Below, piece after piece: positions 1-7,538 of a DNA stretch of 52,357 bases; positions within the stretch are counted from its first letter, which is position 1, and every line of letters starts with the position of its first letter. A model generated the notes under the pieces. That model had not been told where the DNA came from, did no database searches, and saw only the letters and a program-made list of their open reading frames with translations. Source of the DNA: an uncultured Lachnospiraceae bacterium. GTDB taxonomy: Bacteria; Bacillota; Clostridia; Lachnospirales; Lachnospiraceae. Both the position numbers and the translations under genes were made by a program. The DNA is taken from NCBI GenBank assembly GCA_902781325.1, contig CACZJD010000007.1:1-52357 (forward strand). The letters run 5' to 3'.

Positions 1-2
1 CG

Positions 3-76
3 TAGCGAGAGGGGGACTTGAACCCTCGACACCGCGGGTATGAACCGCGTGCTCTAGCCAGCTGAGCTATCTCGCC
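3..76 (-). tRNA. tRNA-Met (anticodon CAT, elongator-type)
   Basis: Read on the minus strand the cloverleaf is complete: acceptor GGCGAGA pairs with TCTCGCT (with a G-U first pair), the D arm follows, the anticodon stem CGCGG/CCGCG encloses loop TTCATAC with anticodon CAT, and the T arm carries GTTCAAG. The discriminator is A at position 3, and CCA is not encoded. The first-pair G-U and the stem sequence fit elongator tRNA-Met of Firmicutes rather than initiator tRNA. A tRNA-Ile2 decoded through lysidine is a less likely alternative. Confidence 0.93.
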
Positions 77-106
77 ATATTTGCCGCTTCATCAGTCAGC
101 TTTTAT

Positions 107-135
107 AGTATACGAAAACAAAGATTGTTTGTCAA
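107..135 (-). promoter_or_regulatory. sigma-A promoter of tRNA-Met
   Basis: On the minus strand TTGACA (135-130) and TATACT (112-107) are separated by 17 bp, about 30 nt upstream of the tRNA 5' end. Confidence 0.8.
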
Positions 136-190
136 CTCAAAAAATATAAAAAAACAAAAGCATTATGTGTTAATATTTTCCCGTGAGATT

Positions 191-199
191 TGCTAGAAT
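191..199 (+). promoter_or_regulatory. extended -10 promoter for the amidase/beta-lactamase-like gene
   Basis: TGCTAGAAT is an extended -10 (TGn plus TAGAAT) inside an AT-rich spacer. No good -35 box is visible. The start codon is about 80 nt downstream. Confidence 0.5.
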
Positions 200-281
200 C
201 TTACATGAACGACAATGAATAATCAATGCGTTTATTGTGGACAGGGCCGCGGATAATAATGCGGCATCGGGAGGATAGAGA

Positions 282-2090
282 ATGAACGGACCAATAGCTG
301 CCATAATGGCAGCGTTACTCGCTGCGTCTTCCGCGATCGGAGGCGCAGATTACAGCGGCCTGATCGAAGAAGCCAGGCGGATCGAACAGGAACAGATGGA
401 GAAGGAAGAAGCATCACAATATCTGATCGCGATCGATGCGGGACACCAGGAAAAGGGGAATTTCGGACAGGAACCCATTGGCCCGGGCGCATCGGAAACT
501 AAGACAAAAGTTGCAGGCGGGACGAGGGGAACTGCTACGGGAGTTCCGGAATATGAACTGACGCTGGACATTAGCCTTCAGCTGAGGGATGAACTCGAAG
601 CAAGGGGATACAAAGTGTTGATGATCCGGGAAACAAATGACGTGGACATCACAAACGCGGAGAGAGCTCAGATCGCCAATGAGGCAAACGCGGACGCGTT
701 TATCAGAGTGCACGCCAACGGGTCGGACAGCTCCTCGGCCAACGGGGCAATGACGATCTGTCAGACACCTTCAAACCCTTATAACAGTGAATTCTATGAG
801 GATTCCAGAAGGTTATCCGAACTTGTCCTTGACTGTTACACAGAGGCGACCGGGATCCGGAAGCAGTACGTGCAGGAAACAGACACAATGACCGGAATAA
901 ACTGGTGCACAGTTCCTGTCACTATCATTGAGCTCGGTTTTATGACAAACCCTGAAGAAGACCGGAAAATGCAGGACGATGAATTCCAAGAAGTGATGGT
1001 ACAGGGAATGGCAGACGGAATCGAAGCTTATTTCGGGGAGAAAAAAGAAACCGCCGCTGAAAATGCAGAGGAGAGCCATTTGGCTGCAACAGAGGAGATT
1101 GCAGCTGTCCCGGCAGAGGAATCGACTGAAGGATCTACAGAATACGCGGCAGTGACAGAACCGGACGAAGAGGATGAGGAGGAAGAAGAGAGGAAAAGAG
1201 AGGAAGAACGCCTCAGAGCGGAGGAAAGGGCCAAAGAAGAGAAAGCGCAGGCTCTGAGGGATATGCTGGCTTCCACGAACTTTGCGCCGGCGCGCAAAAC
1301 GGAGAGATCCGCCCGGGAGGCAGGACAGATCATTGAACGTGCGGGCAGAGAGGTAACAGAACGATATAAGAAAGAGCTTTATGCAAGGACGAGTGTCGAG
1401 ATGAAGGCGCTGGAAGAAGACCTTACAAAAGAGATCGGAAAGCTCGGAGGAAAGTGGTCGCTCTATTTGAAGAGGCTTGATACAGATCAGGTAATAGGGA
1501 TCGGCGACGACGAGAAGATGGTCGCGGCAAGTCTGATCAAACTGTTTATTGCGGGCGAGTTCTATACTTTGGCTGAAGAGGGAGAGCTTGACGCCGACAG
1601 CTTCCGTAATATGCCGGATCTGATGATCTCCATCAGCGATAACGGAGCGGCGAATTCTCTGATAAACGCCTGTACAATGGACAAGATCAATGAGTTCGCG
1701 AGTGAAAACGGATACGAAGAGACCGAACTGAACCGCAGAATGCTGGAGTGGAACGGAACAGAGAACTATACTTCGGCCCGTGACTGCGGAAGGATGCTTG
1801 AGGAAGTCCTGAAGGGAGAATATGTGAGCGCAGAGGCATCGGAGAGGATCCTGGAGGCACTCAGGGATCAGCAGAGGACTTCAAAGATCCCCGCAGGCGT
1901 GCCCGCAGAGGTCGAAACAGCAAATAAGACCGGCGAGCTCGATAACGTGGACAACGACGCCGCGATCGTGTGGTCGCCCGAATGTACCTATATTTTGTGC
2001 ATCATGAGCAGTGATACCGGCGGCAGGATCCCGGAGATCAGGAAACTCTCCTCTATGGTGTATGACTCGATCAACGCTTCAAAGGATTAA
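282..2090 (+). CDS. N-acetylmuramoyl-L-alanine amidase (Amidase_3) fused to a class A beta-lactamase-like serine hydrolase
   Basis: A 602-residue two-enzyme protein. Residues about 47-252 are an Amidase_3 zinc amidase, which cuts the lactyl-amide bond between MurNAc and the stem peptide: IDAGH (H55), the zinc Glu in GVPEYEL (E90), RVHANG (H144) and the catalytic Glu in IELGFMTN (E217). Residues about 255-365 are an acidic, charged, probably coiled-coil linker. Residues about 370-602 have the class A serine beta-lactamase set in order: SLIK (S417, K420), SDN (452-454), ETELN (E480, N484) and KTG (549-551). The N-terminus has a hydrophobic stretch (4-20) but no basic n-region, so it is a poor signal peptide; an in-frame TAG just upstream excludes an earlier start, and GGGAGG precedes the ATG. 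The C-terminal domain could be a true beta-lactamase or a wall carboxypeptidase-like hydrolase; the sequence cannot decide. Confidence 0.9.
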   Translation: MNGPIAAIMAALLAASSAIGGADYSGLIEEARRIEQEQMEKEEASQYLIAIDAGHQEKGNFGQEPIGPGASETKTKVAGGTRGTATGVPEYELTLDISLQLRDELEARGYKVLMIRETNDVDITNAERAQIANEANADAFIRVHANGSDSSSANGAMTICQTPSNPYNSEFYEDSRRLSELVLDCYTEATGIRKQYVQETDTMTGINWCTVPVTIIELGFMTNPEEDRKMQDDEFQEVMVQGMADGIEAYFGEKKETAAENAEESHLAATEEIAAVPAEESTEGSTEYAAVTEPDEEDEEEEERKREEERLRAEERAKEEKAQALRDMLASTNFAPARKTERSAREAGQIIERAGREVTERYKKELYARTSVEMKALEEDLTKEIGKLGGKWSLYLKRLDTDQVIGIGDDEKMVAASLIKLFIAGEFYTLAEEGELDADSFRNMPDLMISISDNGAANSLINACTMDKINEFASENGYEETELNRRMLEWNGTENYTSARDCGRMLEEVLKGEYVSAEASERILEALRDQQRTSKIPAGVPAEVETANKTGELDNVDNDAAIVWSPECTYILCIMSSDTGGRIPEIRKLSSMVYDSINASKD

Positions 2091-2103
2091 CGCGTCGGAA
2101 CGG

Positions 2104-2133
2104 TGTACAAATAAAGCATAGAAATGCTATAAT
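2104..2133 (+). promoter_or_regulatory. promoter of sstT
   Basis: TGTACA (2104-2109), an 18-bp spacer and TATAAT (2128-2133) preceded by TGC, giving an extended -10. It lies 35 nt upstream of the sstT start. Confidence 0.7.
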
Positions 2134-2168
2134 GAAAATCACTATTATTCAAACCGAAGGGGGAAATT

Positions 2169-3440
2169 ATGGATTTTCTAAAGAATGCAGTTAAGAAGTA
2201 TACTGAAACCAGCCTGATCCTCAGGATCGTGGTCGGTCTCGTGATCGGTGCGATCCTTGGTGTGACTTTGAAGAGCTGGACCTGGGTAGGACTGTTCGGC
2301 ACTTTATTTGTAGGAGCTCTGCGGGCAATTGCCCCGATCCTCGTCTTTGTGCTGATCATCAGCGCGCTCAGTACAGGACAGAGCAAACTGGACCGCAAGT
2401 TCGGACTCGTGCTGTTCTTCTATATGTTCAGCACATTCCTTGCGGCAGCGGCAGGCGTGACAGCAAGCTTCCTGTTTCCCGTGACTTTGAAACTCGGCGA
2501 GGCCGCCCAGTCTGATACCGTTCCGCAGAACGTCGGAGAGGTCCTGCAGAATCTTCTTGTGAAGATGGTTGAGAACCCGGTGTCAGCGATCATTAACGGA
2601 AACTATATCGGAATCCTGTTCTGGGCTGTGGTCCTCGGAATCGCGTTTAAGAAGATCGCGGCCGCCGAGACCAGAACGATGCTCAAGGACGCGTCCGAGG
2701 CAGTTGCTATGGCGGTCCGCGGGGTCATCAATTTCGCGCCTTTCGGAATCTGCGGTCTGGTGTTCAGCACTGTTTCCGAATACGGTCTTTCTGTATTCAA
2801 AGATTACGGACGGCTCCTTGTGGTGCTCGTCGGCTGCATGATGTTTGTGGCGCTTGTGATCGATCCGTTTATCGCGTTCCTGTTCATGAGGAGAAATCCT
2901 TACCCGCTGGTATTCAGATGCCTTAGGGAGAGCGGCATTACCGCATTCTTCACACGAAGCAGCGCAGCTAATATCCCGGTAAATATGGAACTGTGCGAGA
3001 AATTAGGACTTGACAGAGACATGTATTCGGTATCCATTCCTTTGGGCGCGACGATCAACATGGATGGTGCGGCGATCACGATCACTGTCATGGCACTGGC
3101 AGCTGCCAATACAGTGGGTGTTCACGTGGATATCCCCTCAGCGCTGTTTCTCAGTATTGTGTCCACGCTTGCAGCCTGCGGCGCTTCCGGCGTTGCCGGC
3201 GGATCCCTTCTACTGATCCCCATGGCGTGCTCACTGTTCGGTATTTCCAATGATGTCGCGATGCAGGTCGTCGGCGTCGGATTTATCATCGGCGTGATCC
3301 AGGACAGCGTCGAGACGATGCTCAATTCTTCCGGCGATGTCATGTTCGCTGCTACCGCGGAGTATTCCACCTGGATCAAGGAAGGAAGAGAGGATGATCT
3401 TCCCACATTCCTGGGCGGAAAGAGAAAAGTTGAGGTCTGA
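2169..3440 (+). CDS. sstT: serine/threonine:sodium symporter SstT (dicarboxylate/amino acid:cation symporter family)
   Basis: A 423-residue polytopic membrane protein that should import serine and threonine with Na+. The family signature is clear near residues 255-320: a TAFFTRSSAANIPVN segment (the serine-rich hairpin) followed by SIPLGATINMDGAAI (the NMDGAA substrate and cation motif). Length matches SstT (about 410 residues). An RBS (GAAGGGGGA) lies directly upstream of the ATG. It has its own promoter and appears monocistronic. Other members of the family (glutamate or dicarboxylate carriers) are possible, but the serine-rich loop matches SstT best. Confidence 0.9.
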   Translation: MDFLKNAVKKYTETSLILRIVVGLVIGAILGVTLKSWTWVGLFGTLFVGALRAIAPILVFVLIISALSTGQSKLDRKFGLVLFFYMFSTFLAAAAGVTASFLFPVTLKLGEAAQSDTVPQNVGEVLQNLLVKMVENPVSAIINGNYIGILFWAVVLGIAFKKIAAAETRTMLKDASEAVAMAVRGVINFAPFGICGLVFSTVSEYGLSVFKDYGRLLVVLVGCMMFVALVIDPFIAFLFMRRNPYPLVFRCLRESGITAFFTRSSAANIPVNMELCEKLGLDRDMYSVSIPLGATINMDGAAITITVMALAAANTVGVHVDIPSALFLSIVSTLAACGASGVAGGSLLLIPMACSLFGISNDVAMQVVGVGFIIGVIQDSVETMLNSSGDVMFAATAEYSTWIKEGREDDLPTFLGGKRKVEV

Positions 3441-3454
3441 CAGCAAGGAAAACG

Positions 3455-3483
3455 TTGCGTATTGAAAGAAGTTGCCTTATGAT
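3455..3483 (+). promoter_or_regulatory. promoter of the split purH pair
   Basis: TTGCGT (3455-3460), a 17-bp spacer and TATGAT (3478-3483). The roughly 100-nt leader that follows shows no recognisable purine or ZTP riboswitch. Confidence 0.55.
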
Positions 3484-3589
3484 ACATTTGCAAAACGGAA
3501 ATGTGTTGGTACAAAGTCTACAGTAGTTGGCCGTTTGCCGGGGATTCCGAGAGGAGTTCTCGGTGAACTTAACAGAGAGGAGAGATATT

Positions 3590-4309
3590 TTGGCAGACTT
3601 TGAGAAAATTCTGAGAGAAACAAGTTATCCTGGCCGCGGCATCATGATCGGAAGAACTGCCGACGGTGCTAAGGCTGTGACTGCTTATTTCATCATGGGC
3701 AGAAGCGTCAACAGCCGCAACCGCATCTTCGTGGAAGAAGGAGAGGGTATCCGCACAGAGGCATTTGATCCCTCCAAGATGGAAGATCCGAGCCTTATCA
3801 TCTATGCGCCCGTCCGTGTCTACGGCAACAAGACGATCGTGACAAACGGTGATCAGACGGATACGATCTACGAAGGACTTGACAAGCAGTTCACATTTGA
3901 GCAGTCGCTCCGCTCAAGAGAATTTGAGCCTGATGCTCCCAACTATACACCCAGGATCTCCGGCGTCATGCATGTTGAGAAGAACAGGTTTAACTACGCG
4001 ATGTCCATTTTGAAGAGCGATCAGGGAGATCCTTCTTCCTGCCTTCGCTATACGTTCGCCTATGAGAACCCCAAAGCCGGAGAGGGCCGCTTCATTTCCA
4101 CCTATATGGGCGATGGAAACCCGCTTCCGAGCTTCGAGGGAGAGCCCAGGGCACTGGAACTGGATACAGCATTCACAGAGAATATCGATGTTTTCACAGA
4201 CCGAGTCTGGAAGGCACTCAACGAGGACAACAAGGTATCCCTGTTCGTCCGTTTCATCGATATCGCGACCGGAAACTATGAGACCAGGATCGTCAACAAG
4301 AATAAGTGA
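3590..4309 (+). CDS. purO: IMP cyclohydrolase, PurO-like
   Basis: A 239-residue enzyme expected to close the ring of FAICAR to IMP, the last step of purine synthesis. The N-terminal SYPGRGIMIGRT and AYFIMGRSVNSRNR motifs are typical of the archaeal-type PurO family, which is unrelated to the MGS-like cyclohydrolase domain of bacterial PurH. I chose the TTG at 3590 because an AGAGGAGA site sits 6-7 nt upstream and the resulting N-terminus matches the family. In-frame GTG 3563, also with a GAGGAG site, and TTG 3527 are alternatives. The stop precedes the AICAR transformylase start by 20 nt, so the two catalytic steps are adjacent genes. Confidence 0.88.
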   Translation: MADFEKILRETSYPGRGIMIGRTADGAKAVTAYFIMGRSVNSRNRIFVEEGEGIRTEAFDPSKMEDPSLIIYAPVRVYGNKTIVTNGDQTDTIYEGLDKQFTFEQSLRSREFEPDAPNYTPRISGVMHVEKNRFNYAMSILKSDQGDPSSCLRYTFAYENPKAGEGRFISTYMGDGNPLPSFEGEPRALELDTAFTENIDVFTDRVWKALNEDNKVSLFVRFIDIATGNYETRIVNKNK

Positions 4310-4329
4310 GCAAGGAGATAAAGAACAGA

Positions 4330-5508
4330 ATGAAAGAAATGGAACTCAAATACGGATGTAATCCCAATCAGAAGCCTTCCCGCGTTTACATGGAAGACGG
4401 ATCTGATCTCCCTTTCGAGGTCCTTAACGGAAGACCCGGCTATATCAACCTTCTTGATGCGTTCAATGGCTGGCAGCTTGTGAGCGAACTCAAAAAAGCG
4501 ACCGGCAAAGTTGCCGCGACATCTTTCAAGCATGTTTCTCCCGCAGGCGCGGCGATCGGACTTCCTCTTACGGATGTCGAGAAGAAGATCTACTGGGTAG
4601 AAGATATGGGAGAACTTACTCCTATGGGCAGCGCCTATGCGCGCGCGCGCGGAGCGGACAGAATGTCCTCCTTCGGTGATTTCATTTCCCTTTCCGATAC
4701 CTGCGATGTCTGCACGGCTAAGCTTGTGTCCAGAGAGGTTTCCGACGGCATCATCGCTCCCGACTATGAGCCGGAAGCGCTTGAGATCCTCAGAAAGAAG
4801 AAAAAGGGGAACTACTGCGTGCTGAAGATCAACCCCGATTACAAGCCCGCCGCCCTGGAGAAAAAGCAGGTGTTCGGCATTACTTTTGAACAGGGCAGAA
4901 ATGAACTGGTCATCGACGACGCTTTGTTTGCCAACATCGTAACCGAGAACAAAGAGCTTCCTCAGGCAGCGCGCGACGATATGGCGATCGCTCTGATCAC
5001 TCTTAAGTACACACAGTCCAACTCTGTCTGCTATGTAAAGGGCGGACAGGCCATCGGCATCGGCGCCGGCCAGCAGTCCAGAATTCACTGCACAAGACTT
5101 GCAGGAAGCAAAGCGGACAACTGGTATCTCCGCCAGTCTCCCCAGGTCCTGGGCCTTCCTTTCAAGGAGGGAATCCGCAGAGCGGACAGAGACAACGCGA
5201 TCGATCTGTATATGGGCGAGGACTATATGGACGTGCTTGCTGACGGCAAGTGGGAAGCGCTCTTCACAGAGAAGCCCGCAGTGTTCACCGCAGAGGAAAA
5301 GAGAGCATGGCTCGACGGAAATACCGATGTGACTCTCGGCTCCGACGCGTTCTTCCCCTTCGGCGACAACATCGAGAGAGCATTCCGCAGCGGCGTCAAG
5401 TATGTCGCGCAGCCCGGCGGCAGCGTCAGAGATGACAATGTCATTGAGGCCTGCAACAGCCACAACATGGTGATGTGCTTTACAGGGATCCGCCTGTTCC
5501 ACCACTGA
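4330..5508 (+). CDS. purH: AICAR transformylase (PurH formyltransferase domain only)
   Basis: A 392-residue phosphoribosylaminoimidazolecarboxamide formyltransferase, transferring formyl from 10-formyl-THF to AICAR. It starts directly with the transformylase domain (MELKYGCNPNQKPSR) and has the catalytic Lys-His in the SFKHVSPAGAA segment; the QSNSVCYVKGGQ-like and GAGQQSR motifs follow. The N-terminal MGS-like cyclohydrolase domain of canonical PurH is absent and is replaced functionally by the upstream PurO-like gene. ATG 4330 is preferred; the AAGGAG at 4312-4317 is 12 nt away, and a GTG at 4306 overlapping the upstream stop is the alternative. Confidence 0.9.
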   Translation: MKEMELKYGCNPNQKPSRVYMEDGSDLPFEVLNGRPGYINLLDAFNGWQLVSELKKATGKVAATSFKHVSPAGAAIGLPLTDVEKKIYWVEDMGELTPMGSAYARARGADRMSSFGDFISLSDTCDVCTAKLVSREVSDGIIAPDYEPEALEILRKKKKGNYCVLKINPDYKPAALEKKQVFGITFEQGRNELVIDDALFANIVTENKELPQAARDDMAIALITLKYTQSNSVCYVKGGQAIGIGAGQQSRIHCTRLAGSKADNWYLRQSPQVLGLPFKEGIRRADRDNAIDLYMGEDYMDVLADGKWEALFTEKPAVFTAEEKRAWLDGNTDVTLGSDAFFPFGDNIERAFRSGVKYVAQPGGSVRDDNVIEACNSHNMVMCFTGIRLFHH

Positions 5509-5515
5509 TCTGAAT

Positions 5516-6265
5516 ATGCAGTTCAGAAGGACCCTGCCGGGAGCGGGAAGCACGGACTTTTATCTGACAGACCCTGAAAACGGCGGGCTCAGCATAGAAC
5601 AGCAAATGTATGCGGCGGACCTGATCATGGCTTACCGAAGGATGTATCCGAATCTGAAGATCAATGCGGTCTGGGATTTCGGGATGGAAGAGGCAGATCC
5701 GGTCCAAAGCGAGAAATTCGGCGTGTTTGAAGACAGCAGGGACAATGCTGTTTACAATGCGAAGATGCTGACCATCTCCCTGAACCATGCAAAAGTCAGA
5801 AAAATGCCTTGTGATGCCTACATGAAACAGATCAGTGAGATCGAAGAGTACTATGCAGGACATGCTGATCTTGCAGCCGTGTATGCTCAGAGGCAAAAGG
5901 AACTGATGGCACAGGGAATTCCCTGGCCCAAGATAGAAGGCATCATCAGAGAAGAAATACAGATCACGCCCTGCGCGGAGAATATGTTGTCCGCCGGCGA
6001 CCTCTATTTTGCCGATGTTCAGGCGATCCGAATGTTGGAGAACACGGAGAGCATGCAGAGACTCCTGATCCATGAGATCGGACACATGCTATCGGAAGAG
6101 TCCGGCGCGGTGAATCACAAAAAGATCCGGAAACTATTCGGAAAATGCAGGGACGGATTTGAGAATATTTACGAGTTTTGTGCGGAGTGTTTTATGGCGT
6201 CCGAACTCACGGACAAGATAAGGCTTGCAAATGAATACAGAGAGACGCTGCTTAGCGTGATGTAG
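5516..6265 (+). CDS. orphan HExxH zinc metallopeptidase-like protein (lethal-factor-like C-terminal motif)
   Basis: A 249-residue protein of unknown function. Near the C-terminus it has LLIHEIGHML (H186, E187, H190), followed 30-34 residues later by YEFCAECFMA (E220, E224). This resembles the HExxH...EFFAEAF arrangement of the anthrax lethal factor catalytic domain (ATLF family). There is no signal peptide or membrane segment, so it should be cytoplasmic. It begins 7 nt after the AICAR transformylase stop with no convincing RBS, suggesting translational coupling or a misassigned start. A terminator follows. The substrate cannot be inferred and the family assignment is tentative. Confidence 0.7.
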   Translation: MQFRRTLPGAGSTDFYLTDPENGGLSIEQQMYAADLIMAYRRMYPNLKINAVWDFGMEEADPVQSEKFGVFEDSRDNAVYNAKMLTISLNHAKVRKMPCDAYMKQISEIEEYYAGHADLAAVYAQRQKELMAQGIPWPKIEGIIREEIQITPCAENMLSAGDLYFADVQAIRMLENTESMQRLLIHEIGHMLSEESGAVNHKKIRKLFGKCRDGFENIYEFCAECFMASELTDKIRLANEYRETLLSVM

Positions 6266-6272
6266 AAGTAAA

Positions 6273-6300
6273 GGGCTGTGACGGAAATCACAGCCCTTTT
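6273..6300. terminator. bidirectional intrinsic terminator
   Basis: Perfect 9-bp stem GGGCTGTGA/TCACAGCCC around a 6-nt loop, followed by TTTT on the plus strand; on the minus strand the stem is followed by TTTACTTC. It separates the convergent HExxH gene and the CBS gene. Confidence 0.85.
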
Positions 6301-6305
6301 ATATT

Positions 6306-6719
6306 TCAGTCTTCTTTTATCATGTGGTTTCTGAGATAGCGCATTACATCCCTTCTGGTTATGATCCCGATAAAGGCGTCTGTGTCGTCGACGACGGGAA
6401 CGAAGTTCTGAATGGTCACGGAATCCAGCAGATCCTCAATGTCCGCGTCAGCCTTAACAGCACCGTAATCTCTGCGCCTGGTAACTGATTTGAGCAGCTT
6501 GGACCCCGCTTCTGCCGGAGTAAGGGAAGGATTATTGTATAGTTCCCGAAGAAGATCATCGTTAGCGAGAGTACCTTCGTACCGGCCTGTGACTTCGTTG
6601 ATCACAGGGACTGTGGTGAAGCGGTATTTCAGCATCTTCTCCGCGGCCTCGCTCACAGTATCGGAACTGTAGACAAATCCGACGTTAACCTTGGGTGTCA
6701 GGAAGAAAAGTATATTCAT
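6306..6719 (-). CDS. CBS-domain pair protein
   Basis: A 137-residue protein made of two CBS domains and nothing else. CBS1 spans residues about 12-60 (VSEAAEKMLKYRFTTVPVI) and CBS2 about 78-132 (IEDLLDSVTIQNFVPVVDD, then FIGIITRRDVMRYL). Stand-alone CBS pairs usually bind adenine nucleotides and act as sensors or partners of other proteins. It lies 15 nt downstream of the DJ-1 gene on the same strand, probably as an operon, with an AAAGG site before the ATG. Ligand and partner are unknown. Confidence 0.85.
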   Translation of the reverse strand: MNILFFLTPKVNVGFVYSSDTVSEAAEKMLKYRFTTVPVINEVTGRYEGTLANDDLLRELYNNPSLTPAEAGSKLLKSVTRRRDYGAVKADADIEDLLDSVTIQNFVPVVDDTDAFIGIITRRDVMRYLRNHMIKED

Positions 6720-6734
6720 AGATCAGCCTTTCTG

Positions 6735-7310
6735 TTATTGATAGTAGAGTATATTCTTTCCGAGTTTGTCGGCGGCTTCGCGGCCCTGGCAATACTCTAC
6801 AATGGCCAGCGCGAACGGGATCGCGGTGCCCATTGCGCGGCTGGTAATGATGTTTCCTGAGGTGACGGCGTTCTCCTTAACGAGGTCAGCGCCATTGTCG
6901 AGAAGGATCTGCTCAACGCTGGGGTTGCATGCTGCTCTGATACCGCTGAGAAGTCCCAGTTCTGCAAAGATCGAGGGCGCGGCGCAGATCGCGGCGATCA
7001 GTTTCCTTTCCCTGTGGAAACGGACCACCTGCTTCATCAGCGGCGCGCATGCCCTGAGGTTGGGAGTCCCCGGAACTCCTCCGGGTAGGATGAGCATATC
7101 ATATTCATCCCAGTTCAGGTGATCCGCCGTGGTGTCGGCGACGACGGTCACATTGTGAGATGTAACGACTACGGGTGTGCTGTTCACGGAAACCTTCGTG
7201 CAGGGAATACCTGCGCGGAAAAGCACGTCGGCAACGGTCAGAGCTTCGATCGTCTCGAATCCATTGGCGAGAAAGAGGGCCGCTTTGTGTTCAGATACAG
7301 TATTGGACAT
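6735..7310 (-). CDS. DJ-1/PfpI family protein
   Basis: A 191-residue protein of the DJ-1/ThiJ/PfpI superfamily. The nucleophile-elbow Cys sits in LIAAICAAPSI, and the conserved acidic residue is in NGFETIEALT near the N-terminus; MLILPGGVPGT is the typical oxyanion-region motif. Relatives act as glyoxalase III, protein deglycase or oxidative-stress proteins, so a role in carbonyl or redox stress is plausible but not proven. First gene of a two-gene minus-strand unit with the CBS protein. On the minus strand a TATAAT (7402-7397) lies about 85 nt upstream of the start. Confidence 0.88.
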   Translation of the reverse strand: MSNTVSEHKAALFLANGFETIEALTVADVLFRAGIPCTKVSVNSTPVVVTSHNVTVVADTTADHLNWDEYDMLILPGGVPGTPNLRACAPLMKQVVRFHRERKLIAAICAAPSIFAELGLLSGIRAACNPSVEQILLDNGADLVKENAVTSGNIITSRAMGTAIPFALAIVEYCQGREAADKLGKNILYYQ

Positions 7311-7464
7311 GATGATTGTCTCCTTAAATTCAATATTTGATCTGTTTGTGAGAGCGGGATCCGGTTCAGGGCCGGTCTCGATTTTTTGACATTCTAATTA
7401 TAAGGGATAAAAGAAAGAAATGTGTGAATTTGTGATAAAAGTTCTATAAAAACAGCGGCGCTTT

Positions 7465-7473
7465 TGGTACAAT
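7465..7473 (+). promoter_or_regulatory. extended -10 promoter for the hydrogenase gene
   Basis: TGGTACAAT has the TGn extension plus TACAAT; no clear -35. The hydrogenase ATG is about 65 nt downstream with AAAGGAG before it. The rest of the 228-bp intergenic region is AT-rich, with a minus-strand TATAAT at 7402-7397 for the DJ-1 unit. Confidence 0.5.
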
Positions 7474-7538
7474 ATGTTTAGTTAAAATTGTGACACTATG
7501 TATATTTACAGTACAGAGAATGTCGAAAGGAGAATAGA

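Noticed and set aside
3484..3589. Purine or ZTP riboswitch before the purine genes
   Set aside because: No conserved core sequences of either class are present in the leader.
4276..5553. 425-codon minus-strand ORF opposite AICAR transformylase
   Set aside because: Antisense shadow; no recognisable domain and the plus-strand gene is certain.
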